From positions 4,588,001-4,652,000 of the forward strand of contig OY969903.1 in NCBI GenBank assembly GCA_963704405.1: a DNA stretch of 64,000 bases, given 5' to 3'. How positions within the stretch are numbered: position 1 is the first letter of the stretch; each line of letters starts with the position of its first letter. The DNA comes from MFD01213-c1 sp963704405. Its GTDB lineage: Bacteria > Planctomycetota > Phycisphaerae > Tepidisphaerales > Tepidisphaeraceae. Below the pieces are notes generated by a model. It was not told where the DNA came from, made no database searches, and saw nothing but the letters and a program-made list of their open reading frames with translations. A program made the position numbers and the translations under genes. Below, in pieces: positions 44,861 to 54,148 of this stretch.

Positions 44861-47548
44861 TTAAAACTCAAAAACCTGCAGGCGATTGTTTCCCCCGTCG
44901 ACGGCTACAACCCGGTCATGGTTATCGACGATGACGCCCCAGGGATAGGCCAGTTGGCCCGGGTCGCGGCCGGCATGGCCCCATATTTTCAGGCCTTTGC
45001 CGGTTTCTTTATTGACCATTTGCACGCGGTTGTTGCCAAATTCGCTGACAATGAGGCGGCCTTCCCTGTCCATGTCCAGGCCGTAGGGGAAGCGGAATTG
45101 ACCAAGGTCTGAGCCGCAGGTGCCAAAGTTCCGGACCCACGTGCCGTCGGTTTTGAAGACATCGATGCGGTGGTTGCAGGCATCGGTGAGGTAAATGGTG
45201 TCGCGATCGATGACCATGTCCTGAGGGCGGGAAAATTCGCCGGGGCCGCGGCCGAATTTTCCGAACTTGTAGAGGAAGTTCCCCTGCTGATCGAAGACCT
45301 GGATGCGGTCGTTGTCGCCATATTCGGCAACGAAGATGCGCCCCTTGGAATCAAACTCCACGTCAGTGGGATAAGTGAATTGTCCGTCCGCCTCGCCTAC
45401 GCTGCCCCAGCGGCGAATTTCGTGGCCGTCATGGGAATAGACAATGATGCGCGAATAATGCGTATCGGGAACGTAAATGTTGCCGTCGGGCCCCACGGTC
45501 AGCCCAACCGGTTTCCCCATCTGCTTCTGCGGCATGTTCCAGGCGTTGAGGAAGTGACCCGATCGGTCAAGCTGCTGAATGCGGGCCATGCGATCGACGA
45601 CAAAAATCGTGTCGTCCTTCGCCGAATAGGCAAGGCCGCGCGGATAAACAACCTGTCCCGGGCCGGTGCCGGTGTCACACCAGATTTGGTCCGGCGTGCT
45701 GGAGCGGGAACATCCGGTGGACAGGACAAAAGGCAAAAGGCAAATGGCAGATATGAAGACGACAGCGCGTGCGGCCGCTCCGGTGTTCCATTTGCCGTTG
45801 ACCATTTTCCATTTTCCATTGGTCCCTGCGACGCCGAGCCACACCAGCGTGAGCGAGGCCGCCGCCGGGATGAGAACGGCGAGCATCATTAACAGCGAGG
45901 CTTCGATCATCGGATCAAACCGCGCCATGTGGACCCAGGTCATCAGCGTCGGTGTGAGCACTTGCGGGTTTTGGGGGAAGAGCAAAACGGTGGCGGGGAC
46001 TTCGGTGAGGGAGAGCGCGCCAACGAGCAGCCCGCCCGCCGCCAGCATGGGCCAGGCGAGCGGCCAGATGATCGAGCGCGCCGTTCGGAAGTTGGATGCG
46101 CCATCAACGGAGGCCATGTCACGGAGTTCTTTCCACGGGCGGCTCCATGTGGCGCGACCGCCGGCCAGCGCCAGCCAGCCGAAGCGACCGACATAGGCAA
46201 TGACGGGGACGGGAAAGGAATTGTACGCCCAGTCGAGCCATGAGCGGTTGTAGATGCGAATGAGCGCGATCGCCAGGAGTTGCCCGCCAACCAGAAAACT
46301 TGCGCCACCGAGCGCTATCAGTCCGGGCGTCCAACTGGCGGCAGATGAGAAGGCGGCAATAGCGGCGGCGGCAGTGGCGATGGCCGCGACGAGGATCGCG
46401 CCCTGCACCTGCGGGCCAAACTCCGCCCACATGTTGGAAATGGAAAACGGCACGCGCAGCGAATGCACGAGCGACCAGACCGGCACACCGATGTTCAGCA
46501 GAACCAGCACAACCGAAAGGATACCCGCCCACAGGGGCGCATTGAGAATTTTTGGCCAGGGGCCGACCGAAAGCGCCTCGGCCGCCGATGCGCGGCCGGC
46601 TCCCCAGGCGGCGACGGCGGCCAAAGCGATCGTGATGACCAGCAGAGGAAGGGCCGTCGCCACCGCCGCCGCCGCCCGGGCGGGCTGGTCGGGGGAAAGA
46701 TTTTTGCCGCTGCCTTGTGAGATCGTTCCGGCGATAGAATTGTCGGGGGAACTCATCGCGCCGGTATCGAACACCATGCGGACTTCAGTTGCGACCACGC
46801 TGATGCCGGTGGGTTCATAAACGGCAAATTCCTGCGTCGCCAATACGGTGACGACCGCGAGCGAGGCAATGATCGGCCCGATCAGTTGGCGAAACGTCAC
46901 ACGATATAACGCCCCATCGAGAACTGCCTGCTGCTGAATATTGGTGTCGAGCCGACGCAGCGCCAGCCCCACCAGCCCCGCCGGCACAGCCCAAAGCCAC
47001 GCGGCCAACGACCAGATGCAGCGGAACGTGTCGAACCACCCGCCAGGGCGAACGATCAGCCGAATGACGCGATCCGAGCCGAGCAGCCGGCTGGAGATGC
47101 TGTACGTCCAGCCTTGCAAAATATGGACAAACTGGCTCCAGCCATACGCATAACTAAGCGAAGGCATGAGCAGCGCGGCGGGAAGGATGATCCAGAGAAG
47201 CCGCGCGAGAATCCCTCGCCCGCGGCCCAGAACAAAGCCTGCAGGCAGCCCCATGAGGGTCGCGATGATCGCGGCAGCGCCGTTATAGCCGATGGTGCGT
47301 TCAAGCAGCGCGGCCCGGAAGCTGGTCATCCGAAGCTCCGATCGCACGACCGGATTGGCGATCATCGCCCCAAGCATCCACGTGAGCGGCATGGCGCAGC
47401 AGATGATCGCAATGATCGCCGCCGGGGCGGCGGTGAGGAAAGAACTGTAATCGGCGCGACGATAAGCCGGAGGTTGCAGTGTGCCGTAGTCGAGCGTCGG
47501 ACTTGGACGGTCGAGTGGAGAAGTCCGTGAGTCGCGGGGGTTGTGCAT
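44861..47548 (-). CDS. Binding-protein-dependent permease fused to an NHL-repeat lipoprotein
   Basis: Residues 1-590 form a two-module ABC permease of the iron(III)/thiamine type with about 12 helices (AAIIATLMGLPAGFVLGRGR, LVVGALSLTEVPATVLLFPQ). A linker rich in GKWKMVNGKW leads to an internal lipoprotein signal (VVFISAICLLPFVLSTGCSR) and six NHL-type beta-propeller units (GLTVGPDGNIYVPDTHYSRI, DVEFDSKGRIFVAEYGDNDR). The linker is encoded by a 7-base-period array, so two genes appear to have been joined. Translation may also begin at an internal start. No ATPase gene is nearby. Confidence 0.72.
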   Translation of the reverse strand: MHNPRDSRTSPLDRPSPTLDYGTLQPPAYRRADYSSFLTAAPAAIIAIICCAMPLTWMLGAMIANPVVRSELRMTSFRAALLERTIGYNGAAAIIATLMGLPAGFVLGRGRGILARLLWIILPAALLMPSLSYAYGWSQFVHILQGWTYSISSRLLGSDRVIRLIVRPGGWFDTFRCIWSLAAWLWAVPAGLVGLALRRLDTNIQQQAVLDGALYRVTFRQLIGPIIASLAVVTVLATQEFAVYEPTGISVVATEVRMVFDTGAMSSPDNSIAGTISQGSGKNLSPDQPARAAAAVATALPLLVITIALAAVAAWGAGRASAAEALSVGPWPKILNAPLWAGILSVVLVLLNIGVPVWSLVHSLRVPFSISNMWAEFGPQVQGAILVAAIATAAAAIAAFSSAASWTPGLIALGGASFLVGGQLLAIALIRIYNRSWLDWAYNSFPVPVIAYVGRFGWLALAGGRATWSRPWKELRDMASVDGASNFRTARSIIWPLAWPMLAAGGLLVGALSLTEVPATVLLFPQNPQVLTPTLMTWVHMARFDPMIEASLLMMLAVLIPAAASLTLVWLGVAGTNGKWKMVNGKWNTGAAARAVVFISAICLLPFVLSTGCSRSSTPDQIWCDTGTGPGQVVYPRGLAYSAKDDTIFVVDRMARIQQLDRSGHFLNAWNMPQKQMGKPVGLTVGPDGNIYVPDTHYSRIIVYSHDGHEIRRWGSVGEADGQFTYPTDVEFDSKGRIFVAEYGDNDRIQVFDQQGNFLYKFGKFGRGPGEFSRPQDMVIDRDTIYLTDACNHRIDVFKTDGTWVRNFGTCGSDLGQFRFPYGLDMDREGRLIVSEFGNNRVQMVNKETGKGLKIWGHAGRDPGQLAYPWGVIVDNHDRVVAVDGGNNRLQVFEF
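45721..45820. repeat. Inverted pair of 7-base-period arrays at the permease-NHL junction
   Basis: On the plus strand from 45721 the units read ACAGGAC, AAAAGGC, AAAAGGC, AAATGGC, AGATATG. On the minus strand from 45820 they read AATGGAA, AATGGAA, AATGGTC, AACGGCA, AATGGAA. All stay in exact 7-base phase and face each other. The element lies in frame within the fused gene. Confidence 0.75.
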
Positions 47549-47596
47549 CGGTTTGCTCAGGCTCAGGGACCGGTAAAAAATCAGAGTAGTTTTCGC

Positions 47597-48394
47597 TTAA
47601 TCGTGGCGTTGATGGCGCTCCGGTACATCCATCGACTTTGAAAAACGCAGGACAATGCCGCCCATCACCGCTCCGAAGATCAGATGAGCCGTCAGGGTCG
47701 CCGCAACGAAAGCACCTGTTAAACCGATGCCGAAGAAATTCGTATACGGCGTGGCGAGCATGAACAGTTCCAACCCGACGGCCATCAGGACGCCCCACCA
47801 CCAGGATTTATTCCGAGGATCGCCAAGCATGGCGATGTACATAATGCCGAAGGTGACGCCATTGGAAAGATGATAAGCCCACCCGACGACGTGGGCCGCG
47901 AGGGTGAATTGCGAATCCATCTGCGCGGCGGCAAACGGCTGACCCAAAATCATCGCGCCAAAGCGGGGGAATACCTTATACAGCGGCAGCCGCAGCCATG
48001 GCGGACCTGCGTGATTCGCCGCCGCGATGACGAAAGGGAGGCGGAATACATCGTATGCGACAGCGGCGATAAATCCGGCAAACGAGCCGAGCATCACATT
48101 TGTCCAGAGCCGCCGATCGCCTGCAACACGGTCACAGGCGGCAATGGCAATGATCGCAATGGTGGCGGGAATTAAAATCCAGAACGTGAACGTGCGCATG
48201 GAACACAAACCATAAAACTCACTGAGCAAACACCAGATGCTCGCCGCGGCGAGAAAGAAAATGAGCACGCGCGCAGAACGAGTCCAGGAAAGAAACAGGG
48301 CAAATGTGGCGACCGGTTTCGGCGCGGCATGATCGATTTGCGGTCCTCCATTTTCCATTTGCTGTTTTCCATTCCCTATTTCCACCGCCATCAT
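47597..48394 (-). CDS. Multi-spanning membrane protein next to the permease
   Basis: I start at ATG 48394, which overlaps the stop of the binding-protein gene (ATGATG). The first 25 residues come from a 7-base-period array (IGNGKQQMENGG). The rest has seven to eight helices (LIFFLAAASIWCLLSEFYGL, FWILIPATIAIIAIAACDRV, VAATLTAHLIFGAVMGGIVL). The pattern SNGVTFGIMYIAMLGD is conserved-looking, but I do not recognise the family. Its place between a solute-binding protein and a permease suggests a role in the same uptake system. Confidence 0.6.
   Translation of the reverse strand: MMAVEIGNGKQQMENGGPQIDHAAPKPVATFALFLSWTRSARVLIFFLAAASIWCLLSEFYGLCSMRTFTFWILIPATIAIIAIAACDRVAGDRRLWTNVMLGSFAGFIAAVAYDVFRLPFVIAAANHAGPPWLRLPLYKVFPRFGAMILGQPFAAAQMDSQFTLAAHVVGWAYHLSNGVTFGIMYIAMLGDPRNKSWWWGVLMAVGLELFMLATPYTNFFGIGLTGAFVAATLTAHLIFGAVMGGIVLRFSKSMDVPERHQRHD
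48346..48380 (-). repeat. 7-base-period array, single arm
   Basis: On the minus strand the units read AATAGGG, AATGGAA, AACAGCA, AATGGAA, AATGGAG in exact phase. They form the N-terminal codons of the membrane protein. No clear facing arm is visible within 100 bases. Confidence 0.65.
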
Positions 48395-49449
48395 TCGACG
48401 GGACGGCCTTCCAGCAACGCCATCGCGCGCCGGACGGACGACGCATACGTCTCCGCCGCCCTCTTGTAATCGACCGGCGTGGATTTTACCCCACCGGCGG
48501 ATTGAGGATCGCGAACGCTCCACTTTGCGAATTTCAAATCCATCAACCTTGCCTCCGTCTGGCGGCTGAGGAGATAGTCGATCAGTTTTTTCGCAAGCTC
48601 GGAATGTTTGCTTCCGGCGACCAGCGCAACCGTGGTGGGCATGGTGACGGTGCCTTCGTCGTTTGGGTCCTGGCCGGGAACAATTTGCGAGAGCCTGCCG
48701 CCGTTGAGGGTGGTGTTGGTGATGTCATCGGTGTCGGTAAGGCCAACCTGAAACGCGCCCGCGCCTGTTTGGTCTGCGACTTCGGCGTTGCCGCCGAGCA
48801 ACGCGACATCGTTGTCGTGCAGGGCTTTGAAAAATGCGTCGGCTTTAGACTGACCCCAGGTAAGGTAAAGCGCGGTGACATGCGCGCCCGTTGCGCCGGC
48901 GGTCGGGCGGGCAATCGCGATTTTGCCTTTCAGTCGTGGGTCGGTCAAATCCTGCAGGCCGGTGATCGCGAATGCGGGCGCGGGCACACCAACAGCGATG
49001 ACTCGAGCGCGAAGGCCGACGCCGGCCCAGAGGTGGTCTTTGTCTTTATAGATGTCGGGAATATCAGCCGCCGCGGGCGAATCATAGGAGGCGAGAACAT
49101 CTTCGCTAGCAAGACGGGCCGTCAGGAATGCCTCGCTCCCCCACCACACATCGGCCTGCGGATGCGACCGCTCCGCTTCAAGCTTGCCGGCAAGGCCGAC
49201 GGATTTGCTGGATTCAATGTCATACAGCGGCGCGACCAGGATGCCGGTATCTTTCTGGAAGTCGGCGAAGACCTTGCTGGCGTACGGCTCATCCACTGCA
49301 CAATAAACAGTTACGATCGGTGCACCAGGATTTCCCCTTGAGCAACCCATCATCCCCAGCATGGAAAATGTAAAAAGAAAAATGGCAAAAGTAAGAAGAG
49401 AAAATCGCCTCACGTTCCAAGCTCCCTCCACATATTTGCTATTTGCCAT
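48391..49449 (-). CDS. Extracellular solute-binding protein, iron(III)-type
   Basis: The 352-residue lipoprotein (FLFTFSMLGMMGCSRGN, lipobox LGMMGC) has the type of FbpA/FutA periplasmic binding proteins: VTVYCAVDEPYASKVFADFQ, QADVWWGSEAFLTARLASED, and late FQVGLTDTDDITNT. It probably binds ferric iron or a related ligand for the permease downstream. The annotated start (MANSKYVEGAWN) is derived from a 7-base-period array; GTG 49413 is an alternative that starts right before the signal helix. It opens the operon of three genes. Confidence 0.82.
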   Translation of the reverse strand: MANSKYVEGAWNVRRFSLLTFAIFLFTFSMLGMMGCSRGNPGAPIVTVYCAVDEPYASKVFADFQKDTGILVAPLYDIESSKSVGLAGKLEAERSHPQADVWWGSEAFLTARLASEDVLASYDSPAAADIPDIYKDKDHLWAGVGLRARVIAVGVPAPAFAITGLQDLTDPRLKGKIAIARPTAGATGAHVTALYLTWGQSKADAFFKALHDNDVALLGGNAEVADQTGAGAFQVGLTDTDDITNTTLNGGRLSQIVPGQDPNDEGTVTMPTTVALVAGSKHSELAKKLIDYLLSRQTEARLMDLKFAKWSVRDPQSAGGVKSTPVDYKRAAETYASSVRRAMALLEGRPVE

Positions 49450-49484
49450 GTGCTATCCGCATTCCCCTATTCCCCCTTTTGCAT
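49361..49484. repeat. Inverted pair of 7-base-period arrays at the binding-protein start
   Basis: On the plus strand from 49361 the units read ATGGAAA, ATGTAAA, AAGAAAA, ATGGCAA, AAGTAAG, AAGAGAA. From 49436 the opposite arm, as plus-strand units, reads TTGCTAT, TTGCCAT, GTGCTAT, CCGCATT, CCCCTAT. Both keep 7-base phase and face each other across about 28 bases. The arms cover the signal-peptide codons and the upstream region. Confidence 0.65.
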
Positions 49485-51311
49485 TGTCTCAAAATAGTCC
49501 TTCACAACCTTCTGCGATTCCTTGGAGACCGATTCTTCATCAACATCATCCGTTGCATCTTTCATCGCCGATTGTGCAACCTGCGAAAGCTGGACTTTGG
49601 ATTCGCCTTTGACTGTGCCGGCTTTGACGAACGTGCTGGCGAGGATTTTTCCTTTGTCGATGTCCTGAACCGGGGCGGCTTCTTTCTTGATGGCGTAGGG
49701 AGCTTGCTCTAAACCGACATGGCCGCCTTTGCCAATGCCAGGGCCGCCGGCGCCGTTACCGTTTTTGCCGCTGGGGTCGCCCTGCTGCCACTTGCCGGTG
49801 CTGTCGCTGCCGCTGGGCTTGGGTCCGCCGCTGTTTTGGTCTTGACCGCTGCCGTTTTGATTTTGATTGGCGGCGTCAGAAGCGGCCTGCTGCGTGTTGC
49901 TTTGAGCGGCAGCCAACTGCTCGGCATCCTTCTGGACCGCATCCATCTGGCCCATCGCCTGCTGCATCTGCTGCTGCGCCTGGGCCATCTGTCCTTGCTG
50001 ATTGCCGCCCTGCTGCTTGCCCCCCTGTTGCGACGCTCCCTGCTTCATCGCCTGGGCCATCTGCTGGGCGGCCTGCGCCATCTGCTGAGCGCTCGCCTGC
50101 GAGTTGGCCTGCGCCTGCATCTGCTTCATCATCTGCTGCATCTGCTGCGCCATCTTCTGGCCGCCCTGGGCCTGCGCCTGCTGGGCCATTTGCTGCTGCA
50201 TTTGTTGCAATTGCTGCTGCGCCTGCTGATTGCCCTGGGCCGCCTGCTGCATGGTTTGGGCGAGCTGCTGCGCCTGTTGCTGCGTGGCGCCCATCTGCTG
50301 CAACTGCTTCTGCATTTGCTGCTGTTGTGCAGGATTTTGAGCCATCTGCTGCAGTTGCTGCGCCATCTTCTGCATCTGGTCGGCGGCCTTTTTCTGCTCG
50401 TCGTCACTCATCTTGTCGAACTTCTGAGCGACGTTATTCAAATTATCGATCGCCTTGGAAAAATCGCCTTTGGCGATATCGCGCTGGGCGTCGGCAACCG
50501 GCCCCTGCTCATCGGTCGGCGGATTGATGGATTTGAGCATCTTCTCGTTGCTCTTGGCCATCGCATATTGATCGTTCTTGCGAATCTCTTCCTTTAACGC
50601 GTCATTCGATTGCTCCAGCGCCTTGAACGCCGTTCGGCGCGTCTGCTCCGTATCCGTGATCGGCTGCTTCAACATGCTTTCCAGATCACGCTTGGCGATC
50701 TGGATGTTCTGGTCGCTCTGCACCGCTTTCGGATAAGAATTCACCGTCGCCAGCGCCTTTTCGACCACCTTTTTCGCTTCATCTCGCCTGGCTTCTTCAA
50801 TCGCGAGTTGCCTGCGGTGCGCTTCCCGGCCGAACAGGTCAAACGTCGGAAAATATTGCGCAGTGATCAACACAGCCAGCGCGGCGGCGATGGTGTAATA
50901 ACCGCTCCTCGGAAACGACAGCGGAAATTGCTTATGAAGGCTGACATTGTCGGCGGTCTGCTCGGCATCCCGCACGGCCGCGATCGCAAATGGATCGTTG
51001 TTGTGGCGAATGAACAGCGCCGTGCTGAATTTTTCCTTCAACCCCAGCCGCTCGTCAATCGCAACCGCGGCTTCGTGCGAAGTCGGCTTGCGGAGGATCG
51101 AATAAATGAACGCGGCAAAAATCGCCGCCCCGATCCCCGCCCACACAAACGCCATCGCCTTAGGCGGATGAACCTGAAACAGGCGATCGATCAAAATGCC
51201 AAGCCACAAAGCGGCCAGGAATGCGAGCGTGGTCCATACCATCGCGGTAATGAACTTCGCAAAAGCGAGCTTGCTCTGCACTAACGCAATATGGCGATCC
51301 AGGCGACTCAT
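49467..51311 (-). CDS. Membrane protein with glutamine/methionine-rich coiled coil
   Basis: I start at ATG 51311 (MSRLDRHIALVQSKLAFAKF). Two membrane helices near residues 25-40 and 55-70 and a third near 145 precede a helical region and about 190 residues of Gln/Met/Ala-rich sequence (QQMAQNPAQQQQMQKQLQQM and on) with heptad-like spacing. A Gly/Ser/Asn-rich linker and a conserved-looking C-terminus (AVQDIDKGK-like, VKGESKVQLSQVAQSAMKDA) follow. The layout recalls DUF4175-type proteins found with MoxR/VWA genes, but this is a weak match. No enzyme motif is seen. Confidence 0.7.
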   Translation of the reverse strand: MSRLDRHIALVQSKLAFAKFITAMVWTTLAFLAALWLGILIDRLFQVHPPKAMAFVWAGIGAAIFAAFIYSILRKPTSHEAAVAIDERLGLKEKFSTALFIRHNNDPFAIAAVRDAEQTADNVSLHKQFPLSFPRSGYYTIAAALAVLITAQYFPTFDLFGREAHRRQLAIEEARRDEAKKVVEKALATVNSYPKAVQSDQNIQIAKRDLESMLKQPITDTEQTRRTAFKALEQSNDALKEEIRKNDQYAMAKSNEKMLKSINPPTDEQGPVADAQRDIAKGDFSKAIDNLNNVAQKFDKMSDDEQKKAADQMQKMAQQLQQMAQNPAQQQQMQKQLQQMGATQQQAQQLAQTMQQAAQGNQQAQQQLQQMQQQMAQQAQAQGGQKMAQQMQQMMKQMQAQANSQASAQQMAQAAQQMAQAMKQGASQQGGKQQGGNQQGQMAQAQQQMQQAMGQMDAVQKDAEQLAAAQSNTQQAASDAANQNQNGSGQDQNSGGPKPSGSDSTGKWQQGDPSGKNGNGAGGPGIGKGGHVGLEQAPYAIKKEAAPVQDIDKGKILASTFVKAGTVKGESKVQLSQVAQSAMKDATDDVDEESVSKESQKVVKDYFETMQKGE

Positions 51312-51496
51312 AGCAGCCTCCCTTTTCAACAGGCGGAGAACTGAGGGCGACCCGGCGATTGTACGACCCGGCGGCAACGACACCAATCGACGGCGAAATC
51401 ATTTTAACTATGACGGAGACAACAGGAGAAATTTTTGGAAAATCATTCCGACGCGCTCTGAATCGATACAGATGAATCAGGCCCATTTTAATAGAG

Positions 51497-51525
51497 TTGA
51501 CAATATTTGTTTTAACGATTAATAT
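51497..51525 (+). promoter_or_regulatory. Promoter of the YceI-like gene
   Basis: TTGACA (51497-51502), a 17-base spacer and TAATAT (51520-51525) form a strong housekeeping promoter in an AT-rich island of the otherwise non-coding 51312-51641 region. The leader to the GTG start would be about 110 bases. Confidence 0.65.
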
Positions 51526-51641
51526 AAGAAAATAGTGGTCGCTTGTCCTGACGAACAACCTGCCATCGCAGGATCGTGACATTGGATAACACAGCGCAGG
51601 TTGCAGCCGCGCTGGCTTTTAACTTTTTCCAAGGAGCAGTT

Positions 51642-52202
51642 GTGAATACTCGCATTGCATCATTTGTTGCGTTCGCCGGGCTTTCGCTGGGCGTCGCAGG
51701 GTTTGTGTCGGCGGATACCTACAAGCTGGACCCGGTTCACTCGATGATCGTGTTCAAAGTCAACCATCTCGGAGTCAGCAACACCTATGGCCGCTTCAAC
51801 GGCCCCACCGGAACGTTCGTGACGGATGACGGAAAAGAATCATTTGAAGCCAGCGTGGCCACAGACAATATAGACACCGGCAACCCCAAGCGCGACCAGC
51901 ACCTTAAGAGCCCTGACTTTTTCAACAGCAAGCAATTTCCCGAACTGACATTTAAAAGCACCGGCGTCAAAAAGACCGGTGACAATTACGAAGTGACAGG
52001 CGATCTGACGATTCACGGCGTAACCAAATCCGTGACGGTGCCGCTGACAAAAGTAGGCGAAGCAAACACACCCATGGGCGCCAGGGAAGGGTTTGAGGGG
52101 ACATTCACGCTCAAGCGAAGCGATTACGGGATGACGACGATGGTCGGCCCTGTTGGCGATGATGTGACACTAATGATCAATCTGGAAGGCGTGAAGGAAT
52201 AG
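51642..52202 (+). CDS. YceI-family periplasmic protein
   Basis: The 186-residue protein starts at GTG 51642, 5 bases after AAGGAG. The signal peptide is IASFVAFAGLSLGVAGFVSA. The YceI lipocalin-like fold is clear (YKLDPVHSMIVFKVNHLGVS, HLKSPDFFNSKQFPELTFKS, GDLTIHGVTKSVTVPLTKVG). YceI proteins bind isoprenoid lipids in the periplasm. It has its own promoter and is followed by a post-stop hairpin, so it is probably a single-gene unit. Confidence 0.92.
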   Translation: MNTRIASFVAFAGLSLGVAGFVSADTYKLDPVHSMIVFKVNHLGVSNTYGRFNGPTGTFVTDDGKESFEASVATDNIDTGNPKRDQHLKSPDFFNSKQFPELTFKSTGVKKTGDNYEVTGDLTIHGVTKSVTVPLTKVGEANTPMGAREGFEGTFTLKRSDYGMTTMVGPVGDDVTLMINLEGVKE

Positions 52203-52224
52203 TCTCCTTACGCGCATTCATCTC

Positions 52225-52256
52225 TTCCCTTCTCCTGGAGCATCGGGAGAAGGGAA
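52225..52256. repeat. Post-stop hairpin repeat, copy 3
   Basis: TTCCCTTCTCC (52225-52235) pairs perfectly with GGAGAAGGGAA (52246-52256) across a 10-base loop, 22 bases after the YceI stop. It is the best preserved copy of the family and has no T-run. Confidence 0.7.
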
Positions 52257-52301
52257 AAGGTCGCGGCGGCCGTCGTCCGCCATACTCACCTGAGTAATCG
52301 C

Positions 52302-53170
52302 ATGGCATCACCACAACAAATCCTGATGGGGCTTTTACTACCCTTATTCATCGCCGCCGTATTCGCATGGATGGGATCGAAAGTTCGCCAGGGCGGTTCA
52401 CAGGGCGCAATCCTCGGTATCTGCGTCGGATTTATCATCGCCTACCGCGGAATTGAAGGGGATTGGCCACTCCTGCGGAATTTAGCGGCTCCATTTGGGA
52501 TCGGTGCAATTGTGGTTCCACTGGCAATCGTGGCGATCGTGCTGAGCGGACGAAAGGCGCCAACGATTTTTGCGCGATCCTTGCGATCGTCGCGCCGGCT
52601 GTTGTGGTTTGGTATGTCTTCAAACCACTCCCCCAGCAATCGATGCCGACCGCCGAGCTTTGGCGGTGGATCGGCGTGGCAACTGCCATTGCCGCTATCT
52701 TGATTGGGTCTATATCGCTGCTCAGCAGGCGGGGAAGCGCTGCCGCCGCGATCCCATTGGGATTCTTCGCAGCAGGGACAGGGCTCATCGTTCTTCTCTC
52801 CGGAAATCAAAATCTGGGATTACTCACTTTGTCCCTGGCGCTGATGGTGCTGGGGATATTCGTGGCAGCGCTCATGAGCAGCGCGAAAACACTTCAGCGC
52901 GGGCCAGTAATCGTCTGTATCGCCCTGCTCACCGGGCTGCTGGCTTATGGATATTACGACCCGGGCGTGATCACATCGACAGAACTCGCGCTCCTGCTCG
53001 CCGGGCCCCTGCTTGCCTGGATCGCTGAAGCGCCACCGATGCGCGGATGGAAAACATGGAAGCGGGAACTGGTGCGGGCTGCGCTGGCGGGAATTCCAAT
53101 CGCCATCGCGATTGGGCTGGCGGTCGTGCAGTTCAAAAAAGATTACGCGGCCAGTGCAGGAATGGAGTAG
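52302..53170 (+). CDS. Multi-spanning membrane protein (frameshifted)
   Basis: The first frame starts at ATG 52302 with helices LLLPLFIAAVFAWMGSKV, GAILGICVGFIIAYRGIEG and AIVVPLAIVAIVLSG. It breaks at about 52574. The other frame continues AILAIVAPAVVVWYVFKPLP and five to six more helices (LGLLTLSLALMVLGIFVAAL, AGPLLAWIAEAPPM) to a stop at 53170. A missing base in TTTGCGCGATC restores one protein of about 290 residues. I do not recognise the family. Confidence 0.65.
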
Positions 53171-53263
53171 CTGCCGAATCCCCGACGCGATGCTCGGACG
53201 TTGCTCATACTTTTGGACGCCACTGCCAGTTGAGTCATATCTATTTTAAAGTATTAAACGGCT

Positions 53264-53941
53264 TTACTCCCCCCGCATTACTGGAAGCGGCTGTGGAACT
53301 TCGGAAATCACGCCCAGCTTCACCAGATTTGCCGCCAACTCGGCCATATGGTCGTTCAAATATTCCATCAGGTGCGGGTTGTCATGCGGGTCATGTCCAA
53401 ACCGCCGCATTTCGGCAAACGCTTCCTGTGGCGACTTTTTCTCCACTAAAACTCGGTACGCCGCGATTACGCCTCCTGTCCGCTGCGCACCGGCTACGCA
53501 GTGGACCAAAACCGGTTTTTGCTGCTGGATTGCCCGATGCACCGCGGCAATGGCGGCGGCATAGGTGTTGATATTGCCCGTTCCATCGCCGGATAAAGGA
53601 AATAGTTTGCGGTCAATTCCCAAATCAGCCGCCGCCTTAATTTCCGCGGCCTGGTCCGGCGGTTTCATGCCCGTCGCCGCGAGGGCCACGATCACCTCAA
53701 TGTGATTATCTCTCAGCACCGGCCCAATCAGGCGGGCGGAAATCTGACCGCTGCGATAAAGTTTCCCAGGCTCCACTTCGCCAAAATTGCGGGGAATGAT
53801 CTGATCCCGCAGACCGTTGTTCCAGGCGACGGCCGCGGCGATTCCAAGAACGAGCAGGCTTGCGATCGTAATGATCGTTGGCCGGCGTTTGCCACATGCG
53901 TTGCGGCCTGGGGATAGGTTGACGTTAGTCATCGCAGTCAT
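53264..53941 (-). CDS. Membrane-anchored dual-specificity protein phosphatase
   Basis: The 225-residue protein has a basic N-terminus, one membrane helix (IITIASLLVLGIAAAVAWNN) and a cysteine phosphatase domain. The P-loop is HCVAGAQRTGG, which matches CX5R, and an upstream VEPGKLYRSGQIS is typical of DSP/PTEN-like bacterial phosphatases. The domain sits outside the membrane by the positive-inside rule. The substrate is unknown. It is convergent with the membrane protein gene. Confidence 0.85.
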   Translation of the reverse strand: MTAMTNVNLSPGRNACGKRRPTIITIASLLVLGIAAAVAWNNGLRDQIIPRNFGEVEPGKLYRSGQISARLIGPVLRDNHIEVIVALAATGMKPPDQAAEIKAAADLGIDRKLFPLSGDGTGNINTYAAAIAAVHRAIQQQKPVLVHCVAGAQRTGGVIAAYRVLVEKKSPQEAFAEMRRFGHDPHDNPHLMEYLNDHMAELAANLVKLGVISEVPQPLPVMRGE

Positions 53942-54148
53942 CGCTGCTAAGCCTATGGACCGGTCTGCAACGTTTCAAATGAGAGTGAATTCTTTGCATT
54001 TAATTGCAGGGCGTCGCATTGTCACCCCTGTCGATATCCACCAGTGAATTCGTTGTTTGGCGAGAATTACATTATTTATCTTGATGGCGCTCTCGCTGTG
54101 CAGTAAATAGCGGCAGCACATCCAGTCATGGGCTTAGCAGGAAAGTGT

